Shown one piece after another: positions 55,020 through 63,392 of a stretch of DNA of 64,000 nucleotides; within the stretch, counting starts at the first letter, position 1, and the number at the start of each line of letters is the position of its first letter. This stretch comes from Sphingomonas sp. TREG-RG-20F-R18-01 (GTDB taxonomy: Bacteria > Pseudomonadota > Alphaproteobacteria > Sphingomonadales > Sphingomonadaceae). The notes below the pieces were generated by a model. The model ran no database searches. It saw nothing but the letters and a program-made list of their open reading frames with translations, and was not told where the DNA came from. The position numbers were made by a program, and so were the translations under genes. Location of the stretch: contig NZ_JAKNQQ010000002.1 of NCBI RefSeq assembly GCF_022662475.1, positions 124,001 through 188,000 of the forward strand, given 5' to 3'.

Positions 55020-55613
55020 ATGGATATTCGGGTTTCCGGCCACCAGGTCGAAACGGGCGACGCGCTCAGGACCCATGTCGACGAGCGGCTCCAGGGCATC
55101 GCGACCAAATATTTCGCTCGGACGATTTCGGCGCAGGTGACCTTCGGCAAGGGACCGCACGACAACCGCTTCACCTGCGACATCGTCTGCCACGTCATGC
55201 AGGGCCTGATCCTGAAGGCCAGCGGCGACGCTACCGACGCGCACGCCGCGTTCGACTCGGCATCGACCAAGATCGAAAAGCAGCTTCGCCGGTACATGCG
55301 CCGTCTCAAGGATCGCAGCGCCGTTGCGAACAGCGCGGCATCCAGTGCGGCGGCCGATCTGGCGTCGGGTGATGCCGGCTACACGCTGTTCCAGGAAAAT
55401 ACTGCCGAGGAAGAAGTCGAGGACTTCCCGTTGATCGTTGCCGAGACGCGCGTCGATATCCCTGATGCGACCGTTTCGGATGCAGTGATGATGCTCGATT
55501 TGCGCAACACGACTGCATTGCTGTTCCGCAATTCGGGCTCGGGTACCTATAACATGGTGTACCGCCGCGGGGACGGTACGATCGGTTGGGTGGAGCCACA
55601 GCGCGTTTCATAA
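55020..55613 (+). CDS. hpf: Long ribosome hibernation promoting factor
   Basis: This 197-residue protein has the N-terminal HPF/YfiA fold ('MDIRVSGHQVETGDALRTHV', 'FDSASTKIEKQLRRYMRRL'). After a linker comes the long-form C-terminal dimerisation domain ('SDAVMMLDLRNTTALLFRN', 'YRRGDGTIGWVEP'). It pairs 70S ribosomes into 100S dimers in stationary phase. ATG 55020 lies 8 nt after GGAG. It is followed by ptsN after an 84-bp gap with hairpins. Confidence 0.93.
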   Translation: MDIRVSGHQVETGDALRTHVDERLQGIATKYFARTISAQVTFGKGPHDNRFTCDIVCHVMQGLILKASGDATDAHAAFDSASTKIEKQLRRYMRRLKDRSAVANSAASSAAADLASGDAGYTLFQENTAEEEVEDFPLIVAETRVDIPDATVSDAVMMLDLRNTTALLFRNSGSGTYNMVYRRGDGTIGWVEPQRVS

Positions 55614-55629
55614 TGTTTCGCTCCGCTTT

Positions 55630-55687
55630 CGCCGATCCCTGATCGGCGCTATGGGCCCGCGCAAGCACCCGTGCCTGTCGCGGGCCC
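55630..55687. other. Two hairpins between hpf and ptsN
   Basis: CGCCGATC/GATCGGCG (55630-55648) and GGGCCCGCG/CGCGGGCCC (55653-55661, 55679-55687) are perfect stems in the 84-bp gap. The second ends 10 bp before the ptsN start and overlaps its AAGGA leader region. They could stabilise mRNA or modulate ptsN translation. No T-tract. Confidence 0.5.
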
Positions 55688-55697
55688 AAGGATTGCG

Positions 55698-56165
55698 ATG
55701 ACTGACTTGCACGATCTTCTGAGCGCCGACGCGGTGCTCGAACGCGAAAGCGCTGGCACGCGCAAACTGTTGTTCCAGCATCTCGCCGGCGTCGCCGCCA
55801 AGGTCTACGGGATCGATGCCGCCGCCGCGGCGGAAGCGCTGGTTGCGCGAGAGAAGCTCGGGTCGACCGGTTTCGGTCGTGGCGTCGCGACGCCGCATGG
55901 GCGGTTGGCCGGACTTCCCAGGGTTTGCGGGGTCTTCGCCCGTCTGGCCAACCCGATCGACTTTGCCGCGGTCGATGACCTTCCCGTCGATATCGTCTTC
56001 ATGCTGCTGTCGCCGCCCGACGCCGGAGCCGAACATCTCAAGGCCTTGGCGCGGGTATCCCGGATGCTGCGCGATGCCAGTTTCGTCGACAAGCTGCGGG
56101 GCGCCGGATCGCGCGACGCGATGATTGCGCTCCTGATGGCGGATGAAGCGCGTGACGCCGCCTGA
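55698..56165 (+). CDS. ptsN: PTS IIA-Ntr regulatory protein
   Basis: This 155-residue EIIA-fructose-type domain has the phospho-acceptor His in 'GVATPHGRL', and 'VDIVFMLLSPPDAG'. In alphaproteobacteria EIIA-Ntr senses nitrogen and carbon state through a phosphorelay without sugar transport. AAGGA lies 6 nt before the ATG at 55698. It is near hpf, a common pairing in proteobacteria, and overlaps the next gene by 23 bp. Confidence 0.92.
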   Translation: MTDLHDLLSADAVLERESAGTRKLLFQHLAGVAAKVYGIDAAAAAEALVAREKLGSTGFGRGVATPHGRLAGLPRVCGVFARLANPIDFAAVDDLPVDIVFMLLSPPDAGAEHLKALARVSRMLRDASFVDKLRGAGSRDAMIALLMADEARDAA

Positions 56166-56619
56166 ACCCGCCCCCTCGGGCGAAGCAGCGCATTTCCGCG
56201 CACTCGAAAACCTGTATGCGGCGGCGCCGATCAACCAGTTGTTCGATTCAGTGCTGGAAATCCCCGAAGCAGGGGTCGCACGAATTCGGTTCACGATCGC
56301 GCCACAAGTCTTTCACGCCGGCGGTGCGGCCCATGGCACGAGCTATTTCAAGATGCTCGACGATGCCGCCTTTTATGCCGCGAACAGCCTGGTGACGGAT
56401 CGTTTCCTGCTGACCACCGCCTTCAACCTGTTGCTGACCAAGCCCTTGCGGGAAGGACCCGTCATTGCCGAAGGCCGATGGGTCTCCGGGCACCGACGGG
56501 TGTTCGTCGCCGAGGCTCGGCTGGTCGATGCGGCGGGTGACGAGGCAGCCCGGGGGACCGGCACGTTCATGCGGTCCCAGATGCCGCTCGCCACGCTGCC
56601 GGGATACCGTCCGACGTGA
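56143..56619 (+). CDS. PaaI-type hotdog thioesterase
   Basis: This 158-residue hotdog-fold protein has 'HAGGAAHGTSYFKMLDDAAFYAAN', read in two parts, with the acidic residue and turn typical of PaaI/acyl-CoA thioesterases. The ATG at 56143 overlaps ptsN by 23 bp. GTG 56152 is an alternative. The stop overlaps the GTG start of the next gene. The substrate is unknown. Confidence 0.82.
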   Translation: MKRVTPPEPAPSGEAAHFRALENLYAAAPINQLFDSVLEIPEAGVARIRFTIAPQVFHAGGAAHGTSYFKMLDDAAFYAANSLVTDRFLLTTAFNLLLTKPLREGPVIAEGRWVSGHRRVFVAEARLVDAAGDEAARGTGTFMRSQMPLATLPGYRPT

Positions 56620-56957
56620 GCCATGCGCTTCCGACCGCATTGCTGGTGTCTGCCCTGCTCAAGCGCGTCAATGATGCCGGGGGCATGGGCATGGTCCGCG
56701 CTCGCGGTGAGCCCAGTTCAGGCGCCATATTACTCATTTTGAATGACAATAATGGATCCACGCACATGGTCGAGCGTGCCCTGGATCCCAGCGGCAAAAC
56801 CGCGCTGATTCCGGCCGGGCCAGCCGATGCCTCGGATGGTCCGGCACGCGAGTCGTACTGGCGGCGGCGACGGTCGCGCGATCCGGATTTGTGGGTGATC
56901 GAACTGGACATCGCGTCGCCGGAACGATTCGCCGCAGAAACAATCCTCGACGGTTGA
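56616..56957 (+). CDS. DUF1491-family protein
   Basis: This 113-residue protein matches the DUF1491 pattern: 'ALLKRVNDAGGMGMVRARGE', 'GAILLILND' and 'RSRDPDLWVIELD'. The family is restricted to alphaproteobacteria and its role is unknown. The GTG at 56616 overlaps the thioesterase stop (GTGA), so the ptsN-thioesterase-DUF1491 run is one unit. Confidence 0.88.
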   Translation: MSHALPTALLVSALLKRVNDAGGMGMVRARGEPSSGAILLILNDNNGSTHMVERALDPSGKTALIPAGPADASDGPARESYWRRRRSRDPDLWVIELDIASPERFAAETILDG

Positions 56958-57111
56958 CCCTTGGGTTCGACCCCTCGATAGCGAATTTATCGATTTAGGC
57001 GTTGTGCCGTACCGGGTGCGATCCGGTTAGGTTACGCAGTCGGGGGGATGTCCGGGTGAACGATCGCAAGGTCGTTTATGTCCGCGCACCAACCGCATTT
57101 TTGTAGTTTGA

Positions 57112-57735
57112 ATGTCGTTTGCCAACCGGGTCGTCACGTGCGCGACCATGATCCTTACCGCTGCCGCCATCATCGGCGCGGGCACGCCGGGCTTCGCTCA
57201 GCAACTCGATCGGGCCATCAACGCCCCGGTCGTTGCTTCGGTTCCCGAAGCGGGTGTCGTCCAGGCAGTGGATATCAAGGAGCCGATGGCCAGCGACGAG
57301 TTGCAGGATGGCGATGACGTGGCTTTCGGCACGCTGGACGCTGCGGTCGCGGCACAGTCGGTTCCTGACGAAATGGGTGACGAGCTGCAGTGCATGGCTG
57401 GCGCGATCTACTTCGAAGCCAAGGGCGAACCGCTCAGCGGTCAGCTCGCCGTTGCCGAAGTCATCCTCAACCGTTCCAAATCCGGCCACTTCCCGAAATC
57501 GGTCTGCTCGGTCGTAACCCAGCCCGGCCAGTTTTCGTTCGTACGCGGCGGTCACGTTCCGGCAGTCCCGTCCAACCGCCAGTATCGCACCGCCGTAGCG
57601 GTCGCCCGTGTCGCCCTCGCCGACAGCTGGGACAGCCCCGCTGCCGACGCGATGTATTTCCATGCGAAGCGCGCAGCTCCGGGCTGGCATCGCCAGCAGG
57701 TCGCCGCGATCGGCAACCACGTCTTCTATCGCTGA
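57112..57735 (+). CDS. Secreted SleB-type cell-wall hydrolase
   Basis: This 207-residue protein has a signal peptide (hydrophobic 'CATMILTAAAIIGAGTPGFA', cleaved near Ala-Gln) and a Hydrolase_2 (SleB) domain. The domain has 'CMAGAIYFEAKGEPLSGQLAVAEVILNR', read in two parts, and 'VTQPGQFSFVR'. The Glu in 'YFEAKGE' is the likely catalytic residue. It cleaves peptidoglycan glycan strands in the family. It is single, with a 155-bp promoter region before it. Confidence 0.88.
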   Translation: MSFANRVVTCATMILTAAAIIGAGTPGFAQQLDRAINAPVVASVPEAGVVQAVDIKEPMASDELQDGDDVAFGTLDAAVAAQSVPDEMGDELQCMAGAIYFEAKGEPLSGQLAVAEVILNRSKSGHFPKSVCSVVTQPGQFSFVRGGHVPAVPSNRQYRTAVAVARVALADSWDSPAADAMYFHAKRAAPGWHRQQVAAIGNHVFYR

Positions 57736-57754
57736 GCATCGCGGCGCGTCGGGT

Positions 57755-57782
57755 TTGACGTGTTCGTGAAATGTTCTAGGAT
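57755..57782 (+). promoter_or_regulatory. SOS (LexA) box and promoter of mmcB
   Basis: GTTC-GTGAAAT-GTTC at 57762-57776 is an exact alphaproteobacterial LexA site (GTTC-N7-GTTC). TTGACG (57755-57760) and TAGGAT (57777-57782), spaced by 16 bp, make a promoter that the site sits inside. LexA binding would block it until DNA damage. Confidence 0.85.
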
Positions 57783-57788
57783 CGGCGC

Positions 57789-58304
57789 ATGTTACGCGAT
57801 GCGCCCGAAACCCCTCCGCAATCCTGTGTCGACGCGCCGGGCTCCCCGCTTTGCGCGGCAGACGTCGCGTGCGGTACGATCCGGATGTTGCTGCGGCACG
57901 ATCTGGTCGCGCTGACAGAAGTTCCCCTCGACGGGAATCGCCGCGCAGACGTGATGGCCATCGACGCGCGCGGACAGATCGTCATCGTGGAGATCAAGGT
58001 GTCACGTGCCGACTTGCTCGGTGACGCCAAGTGGACCGAATATCTTGGCTGTTGCGACCGCTATTATTGGGCGGTTCCGGCTGGGTTCGATGCCAGCCCG
58101 CTCGACCGCGAGGGGTTCCTGCCCGCACGGACCGGTATCATCGTCGCCGACCGGTATGACGCCGCGATCCTGCGGGAGGCGCATACCGATCCGTTGTCAG
58201 CCGCGACCCGGAAGCGCGTTACGCTCGCGTTCGCGCGACGTGCGGCGCGGCGCATGATCGCGCTCACCGATCCCGAAGCGGACGGGTTGTCTTTCGCGGG
58301 TTGA
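57789..58304 (+). CDS. mmcB: MmcB-family DNA repair protein
   Basis: This 171-residue PD-(D/E)xK-like protein has 'VALTEVPLDGNRRADVMAID', 'IVIVEIKVSRADLLGDAKW' and 'YYWAVPAGFD', matching MmcB. The Asp...ExK triad (Asp in 'RADV', Glu and Lys in 'VEIKV') is the nuclease-like core. MmcB is an SOS gene important for mitomycin C tolerance in Caulobacter. The exact LexA box upstream supports the assignment. Confidence 0.92.
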   Translation: MLRDAPETPPQSCVDAPGSPLCAADVACGTIRMLLRHDLVALTEVPLDGNRRADVMAIDARGQIVIVEIKVSRADLLGDAKWTEYLGCCDRYYWAVPAGFDASPLDREGFLPARTGIIVADRYDAAILREAHTDPLSAATRKRVTLAFARRAARRMIALTDPEADGLSFAG

Positions 58305-58333
58305 GGCGCAGGACGGCGATCAGCGGCCCCGTC

Positions 58334-58948
58334 TTACAGTTTGGGCCCCGACACGGCCTTGCGGACCTTCTTGGGCGCAGCGTCGATCAATGCCGCGATC
58401 GCGGGCGTTCGCGTGTCCTGATGCGCATAGTCGCGCGCCGAGGATCCCTGGAGCAGGTCCTTCTGATCCGGATCGGCGCCGAGATCGAGCAGGCTGCGCA
58501 CCATCGTCGCATCACGACGCTGCACGGCACGGATCAGCGCGGTCTCGCCGCTCGCATTGCCGAGATTGACGTTCGCACCGTGCTTGGCAAGATTTTCGAT
58601 CATGTCGGTCGCACCTAGGCTCGACGCGATCAGCAGCGGGGTTTCGCCCCGGCTGTTCTTGAGGTTGGGATCGGCGCCTCGTGCCAGCAAGTAGTTCAGA
58701 TAGGTCGAATCCTGGCGCCGAACGACGATATGCAGTGCGCCATCGCCATTGGTGACATCGCGCGTGTTGATCACCGTGGCACCCGGCTTGTCGAGAAATT
58801 TGGTGACCTCGTCGCCCTTGCCGTCCTTGACCGCCTGCAGAAACTTGTACCCCTCGGACTGTCCAAGCTGCGCGATCGCCGGGGTCGCGACCAGCGCGAA
58901 GGGGGCGGCGACGAGCGTGAGCGTGGTGGCGAACGAGCGAAGAGTCAT
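58334..58948 (-). CDS. Secreted ankyrin-repeat protein
   Basis: This 204-residue protein has a signal peptide (hydrophobic 'LTLVAAPFALVATPAIA', cleaved after Ala). Four to five ankyrin repeats follow, for example 'RGETPLLIASSLGATDMIEN' and 'SGETALIRAVQRRDATMVRS'. Such repeats bind proteins. Periplasmic versions are common in alphaproteobacteria, and the binding partner is unknown. It is divergent from the SCO gene across 64 bp. Confidence 0.87.
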   Translation of the reverse strand: MTLRSFATTLTLVAAPFALVATPAIAQLGQSEGYKFLQAVKDGKGDEVTKFLDKPGATVINTRDVTNGDGALHIVVRRQDSTYLNYLLARGADPNLKNSRGETPLLIASSLGATDMIENLAKHGANVNLGNASGETALIRAVQRRDATMVRSLLDLGADPDQKDLLQGSSARDYAHQDTRTPAIAALIDAAPKKVRKAVSGPKL

Positions 58949-59012
58949 CGGATAGATGTCCTGACAGAAGGCGAAACCGGCGCAATGCTTGCGCCCTGCC
59001 CCCTAACAGATC

Positions 59013-59621
59013 ATGACGGACCGCGCCATGAACCAGATCGCCCGCGCGCTGTCCGCGTTACTGCTAGCCGCGCTTCCCATCGCCTGCAGCAGCCCCATAA
59101 CGACCGACCACGCCCCGCTTGACGGGGCTCGGATCGGTGCACCGTTCCAGCTGACCGATCAGGACGGAAAGCCCCGCAGCGACCGCGATTTCGCGGGGCG
59201 GTATCGGATCATGTACTTCGGTTATACCTTCTGCCCCGACGTTTGCCCGACCGACATGCAGACGATCGGCGCTGGCTTGCGGGTGTTCGAAGCAAAGAAT
59301 GCCGTGCGCGCCGCGAAGGTCGTGCCCGTCTTCGTCACGGTAGACCCCAAGCGGGATACGCCCGCCGTCCTGAAGGCGTTCGTGACGGCGTTTCATCCGC
59401 GCATGGTCGGATTGACGGGCGACCCTGCCGCCGTGCTTGCGCTCGCCAAGGCCTATGGCGTGGCGGTCCAGGCGGACAAGCCCAATGCGCAAGGTGGATA
59501 TCTCGTCGCGCATGGGCGTTTTGCCTTCTTGATGGACCCGGCGGGCAAGCCCGTGGCGCTGCTGCCACAGGACCAGACCCCACAGGCGGTCGCAACCGAG
59601 CTTGAACGGTGGGTGAAATGA
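59013..59621 (+). CDS. SCO1/SenC-family copper protein
   Basis: This 202-residue lipoprotein-like product has the lipobox-like 'LLAALPIACSS', the SCO thioredoxin fold with the copper-binding Cys pair in 'GYTFCPDVCPTDMQT', and a later His in 'LVAHGRF'. SCO proteins insert copper into the CuA site of cytochrome oxidase. Start 59013 or ATG 59028 both keep the signal. It overlaps the next gene by ATGA. Confidence 0.9.
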   Translation: MTDRAMNQIARALSALLLAALPIACSSPITTDHAPLDGARIGAPFQLTDQDGKPRSDRDFAGRYRIMYFGYTFCPDVCPTDMQTIGAGLRVFEAKNAVRAAKVVPVFVTVDPKRDTPAVLKAFVTAFHPRMVGLTGDPAAVLALAKAYGVAVQADKPNAQGGYLVAHGRFAFLMDPAGKPVALLPQDQTPQAVATELERWVK

Positions 59622-60049
59622 GCGGCAAGTTTTGGGAAGAGCCGATCGACACGCTCGACCGCGGACAATGGGAAGCGTTGTGCGACGGGTGCGGCAAATG
59701 CTGCGTCCACAAGCTGGAGGATGACGAGACGGGCGAATTGCTGCCGACCAACGTGTCCTGTCGCCTGCTCGACCGGGCGACGGCGCTGTGTTCGAACTAC
59801 AAGCATCGCCATGCCTATGTCAGCGAATGCGTGCGGCTCAGCCGCGATAACGTGCGTACGATCGACTGGCTGCCCTCGACCTGCGCCTATCGGCTGCGCG
59901 CCGCGGACGAGCCGTTGCACGCGTGGCATTATCTCGTCTGCGGCGACCGCGAGGCGGTCCATCGCGCAGGGCAGTCGGTGCGCGGATGGACGATCTCCGA
60001 GGACGATGCGGGCGAGCTGGAATATCATCTGGTAGATCGCGAGCTGTGA
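59618..60049 (+). CDS. YcgN-family cysteine-cluster protein
   Basis: This 143-residue protein has a cysteine cluster ('CDGCGKCCVHKLEDDETGEL', later Cys in 'NVSCRLLD', 'ALCSNY', 'SECVRL', 'STCAYR') as in the YcgN/YkgJ family. Such clusters are thought to bind Zn or Fe-S, but this is unproven. It is coupled by ATGA to the SCO gene and overlaps the next by GTGA. Confidence 0.87.
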   Translation: MSGKFWEEPIDTLDRGQWEALCDGCGKCCVHKLEDDETGELLPTNVSCRLLDRATALCSNYKHRHAYVSECVRLSRDNVRTIDWLPSTCAYRLRAADEPLHAWHYLVCGDREAVHRAGQSVRGWTISEDDAGELEYHLVDREL

Positions 60050-60720
60050 GCGACCAGCCCGAGGTCGTCCGCAACGCGCGCGCGCGTCGCGCGCGTCTGT
60101 CGGTCGATAGCACAACCGGGCGGGTGCGGCTGGTGTTGCCACCACGCGCTTCGCTGAAGACGGCCCTGGCCTGGGCTGCCGGCAAGTCCGACTGGATCGC
60201 AGCGCAGCGCGAACGCCTGCCAAAACCCATGCCGTTCGCGCCCGGCGCCAGCTTTCCATTCGACGACGGCATGGTGACCATCGCCTGGCAGGACGGCGCG
60301 AGCCGGCGGATCGTCCGCGACGGCGGGGTACTGCGGTGTGGCGGTCGGCGCGACGGTCTGTCACGACGGGTCGAACTCTGGCTGAAGCGCGAGTCCCTTC
60401 GCGTGCTGAGCGAGGAAACAGCCGAATTTGCCGCCAGGGCGGGTGTCGTCGTCACCAAGGTGGCGGTCGGGGATCCCAGGACACGCTGGGGAAGTTGCGC
60501 CTCGAGCGGGACGATCCGGTACAGCTGGCGCCTGATCCTGATGCCGCGGTTCGTTCGGCGGTCGACGGTGGCGCACGAGGTCGCGCATCGTCTGCACATG
60601 AACCACGGGCCGCAGTTTCACAGGGTCGTCGCGCTGCTCGACGAAACCGATCCCGCGCGCTCGCATGCGTGGCTGCGCGCGAACGGCGCGGCGCTTCACT
60701 GGGTAGGGCGCGAATCCTGA
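60046..60720 (+). CDS. YgjP-like zinc metalloprotease (SprT/M48-type fold)
   Basis: This 224-residue protein has 'TRWGSCASSGTIRYSWRLIL' and the zinc motif 'VAHEVAHRLHMNHGPQFH', the YgjP hallmark: HExxH plus a later His. The GTG at 60046 overlaps the previous stop. Its 3' end overlaps the opposing PBP1a by 25 bp. The substrate is unknown. Confidence 0.88.
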   Translation: MSDQPEVVRNARARRARLSVDSTTGRVRLVLPPRASLKTALAWAAGKSDWIAAQRERLPKPMPFAPGASFPFDDGMVTIAWQDGASRRIVRDGGVLRCGGRRDGLSRRVELWLKRESLRVLSEETAEFAARAGVVVTKVAVGDPRTRWGSCASSGTIRYSWRLILMPRFVRRSTVAHEVAHRLHMNHGPQFHRVVALLDETDPARSHAWLRANGAALHWVGRES

Positions 60721-62879
60721 CGATCTGACGGCGGTGGCGCCTGTCGGTCACGCGGCGGCCGCGCCGGCGCGCCACGCGACGGATCCCGACCCAGGACATG
60801 ATCCAGCCAGGCCTGGTCGAGCTTCTCGCCGTCGGCGGGACGATCGGTCGGTTGCTGCTCGTCCGTGCCGCGGTCCGGTGCCGGCCGAGGCTGACGGACG
60901 ATCGGATTGCCGTCCGGGTCGACCTGTTGGCCCTCAACAGGCGCCGGAACGGTCTGACCGGGCTCCGCGGGGTTGCCGTTCTGGTCCACGAACAGTCCGT
61001 TATCCGCCTCGCCAAAATAGGATTCCTGGTCGGGCTCCAGCTGATATTCGGGCAAGGTCACCTTGGTGTCGAACTGTTCGACCGGCCGGTTGGCGACGGC
61101 GACCTTCATGAAATCGGCGAAGGCCCGCGCCGGTGCCGTCCCGCCGTGCAGCCCCGCGATCGGCTTCGCATCGTCGCGGCCCATCCATACGCCCGTCGTC
61201 AGTCCGCTCGAGAAGCCCAGGAACCACCCGTCCTTGTTCGACGTCGTCGTTCCGGTCTTGCCTGCGACCGGACGGCCGATCTGCGCCGCGCGACCCGTCC
61301 CGGTGTTGACCGTGGTCTGCAGCAGGTCGGTCATCTGCGCGGCCACATACGGGGCGACCAGGACATGGCTGGTATCGACCGATTGGGCATAGATGGTCTC
61401 GCCCGAGGTGGTTACCTTGGTGATGCCGTAAGGGGTCACGGCGACGCCCTTGTTGCCGACGCTCGCAAATGCGCGCGTCATGTCGATCAGCCGTACGTCC
61501 GACGTCCCGAGAACCATCGACGGATGGGTGTTGACCTTGGTGGTGATGCCGAAGCGGCGTGCCATGTCGGCGACGGTGGCGAACCCGACCTCCTGCCCAA
61601 GCTTGGCGGCAATCGTGTTGAGGGAATAGGCAAAGGCCGTGCGCAGCGACACCGCACCGGAGTTATGGCGGCTGTCGTTCCGGGGGCTCCAGCCGTCGAT
61701 CGTGATCGGCTCGTCCACGATCGAATCCTCGGGCTTGTGGCCTGCTTCGAGCGCGGCGAGATACACGAACAGCTTGAACGCCGACCCGGGCTGGCGTTGT
61801 GCCTGGGTCGCGCGGTTGTAGATCGACGAGACATAGTCGGTGCCCCCGACCATGGCGCGGACCGCCCCGTCACGATCGATCGCGACCAGTGCGCCTTGCG
61901 CCCCGGGCGGGGCGTTGGAGCGGATCGCGGTGTCGGCCGCGCGCTGCATGTTGAGGTCGAGCGTGGTCCACACTTCGAGCGGACGCTGCGTTTCGTCGAT
62001 CAGCACTTCGAGCTGCGGGAGCGCCCAGTCGGTGAAGTAGCGGACGCTGTTCTGCTTGGGTTCGGGTGCGAGCTTGACGTCCTTCGGATTCGCTTCCGCT
62101 GCCTGCTCCGCCGTGATCGCGCCGGTTTCCTGCATCAATCGGATCACCACGCCGGCCCGACCCACCGCGGCCTCCGCGTCGGCGGTGGGCGAATAGACCG
62201 ACGGGGCCTTGACCAGGCCCGCGATGATCGCGGCTTCGGACAGGCTCAGATGGTCCGCGCCGTGGCCGAAGAACCGGCGCGAGGCTGCATCGATGCCGTA
62301 GGCCCCGCCGCCGAAATACACCTTGTTGAGATAGAGTTCGAGGATCTGGTCCTTGGTGAACTTGCGTTCGAGCGCGAGGGCCAGGATCGCTTCGCGGCCC
62401 TTACGACCGAACGTATATTTGTTCGACAGGAAGATCGTCCGCGCGACCTGCTGCGTGATCGTGGACGCACCCTGCAGGCGACGACCCTTGCCGCGATTGT
62501 CGATCGCCAGGCGGACCGAGCGTGCCATACCGATCGGGTCGACGCCGAAGTGCGACCGGTAACGGCGATCCTCGACCGACACCATCGCCTCGCGCATCAC
62601 CATCGGGATCTTGTCGTAGGACAGCCATTCGCCATAGCTCGGCCCGAGCGACACGATCACCGTGCCGTCGGCGGCATGGACGCGGATCATCTGGCCATTG
62701 GGAGACGATTTCAGCTCGTCATAGCTCGGCAACTGGCCTTCCGAGACATAGACCGTGATGGCCAGGACCGCGAAGGCCAACATCACCAATCCCGCCACCA
62801 GCTGCAGTGCAAGCACCAGCCGACGCCGCCACAGGGGCGCGCGCACGGAGCGGGGGGAAGAAGCGGGAGAGCGGGCCAT
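60696..62879 (-). CDS. Bifunctional penicillin-binding protein 1A family
   Basis: This 727-residue protein has one N-terminal membrane helix. The GT51 glycosyltransferase has catalytic Glu in 'MVSVEDRRYRSHFGVD', and 'GASTITQQVARTIFLSN'. The transpeptidase domain has SxxK in 'PGSAFKLF', SxN in 'YSLN' and 'KTGTT'. A Pro/Asp/Arg-rich disordered tail follows the catalytic part. It polymerises and cross-links peptidoglycan. The 3' end overlaps the YgjP gene by 25 bp. Confidence 0.94.
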   Translation of the reverse strand: MARSPASSPRSVRAPLWRRRLVLALQLVAGLVMLAFAVLAITVYVSEGQLPSYDELKSSPNGQMIRVHAADGTVIVSLGPSYGEWLSYDKIPMVMREAMVSVEDRRYRSHFGVDPIGMARSVRLAIDNRGKGRRLQGASTITQQVARTIFLSNKYTFGRKGREAILALALERKFTKDQILELYLNKVYFGGGAYGIDAASRRFFGHGADHLSLSEAAIIAGLVKAPSVYSPTADAEAAVGRAGVVIRLMQETGAITAEQAAEANPKDVKLAPEPKQNSVRYFTDWALPQLEVLIDETQRPLEVWTTLDLNMQRAADTAIRSNAPPGAQGALVAIDRDGAVRAMVGGTDYVSSIYNRATQAQRQPGSAFKLFVYLAALEAGHKPEDSIVDEPITIDGWSPRNDSRHNSGAVSLRTAFAYSLNTIAAKLGQEVGFATVADMARRFGITTKVNTHPSMVLGTSDVRLIDMTRAFASVGNKGVAVTPYGITKVTTSGETIYAQSVDTSHVLVAPYVAAQMTDLLQTTVNTGTGRAAQIGRPVAGKTGTTTSNKDGWFLGFSSGLTTGVWMGRDDAKPIAGLHGGTAPARAFADFMKVAVANRPVEQFDTKVTLPEYQLEPDQESYFGEADNGLFVDQNGNPAEPGQTVPAPVEGQQVDPDGNPIVRQPRPAPDRGTDEQQPTDRPADGEKLDQAWLDHVLGRDPSRGAPARPPRDRQAPPPSDRQDSRPTQ

Positions 62880-62965
62880 GCGCGGTTGTCAGCGTTAGGG
62901 CTTGCCGGACGATCCGACAAGCCATGCCTTGGCAATCCCTGCCGCGGCGACGCTTGCCGAATCGA

Positions 62966-63388
62966 TCAGCCGCGCGCCTCTTCGCCGTTGGCAGCGCCGC
63001 GCGCCCTGAACTCGAGACTCAGCGAATTCATGCAGTAGCGCAGGCCGGTCGGTGGCGGACCATCGGGGAACACATGGCCGAGATGACCATCACACCGGGC
63101 ACAGCGCGCTTCGGTCCGCGTCATGCCGTGGCTCGTGTCGCTGTGGTCGGTAACATTCTCGGGATCGATCGGCTGGGTGAAGCTTGGCCAGCCCGAGCCC
63201 GAGTCGTATTTGTCGGCCGAGTCGAACAGCGGCAGCGCGCAACCGCCGCAGCGATACACGCCATCGGCTTTGTTGTTGTTATACCGGCCGGAAAACGCCC
63301 GTTCCGTTCCGGCTTCGCGCAGCACGTGATAGGCTTCGGGGCTCAATTTCTTGCGCCACTCGGTTTCGGACAGGGTGATATGCTCCAT
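62966..63388 (-). CDS. msrB: Methionine-R-sulfoxide reductase MsrB
   Basis: This 140-residue protein has the zinc cysteines ('[11 protein letters not shown]' and '[12 protein letters not shown]'), '[10 protein letters not shown]' and the catalytic Cys in 'RYCMNSLS'. It reduces the R-epimer of oxidised methionine in proteins. The ATG at 63388 begins '[11 protein letters not shown]', and the 26 upstream residues are not family-like. It starts 4 bp beyond the stop of the FAD oxidoreductase on the same strand. Confidence 0.94.
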   Translation of the reverse strand: MEHITLSETEWRKKLSPEAYHVLREAGTERAFSGRYNNNKADGVYRCGGCALPLFDSADKYDSGSGWPSFTQPIDPENVTDHSDTSHGMTRTEARCARCDGHLGHVFPDGPPPTGLRYCMNSLSLEFRARGAANGEEARG

Positions 63389-63392
63389 GGAC

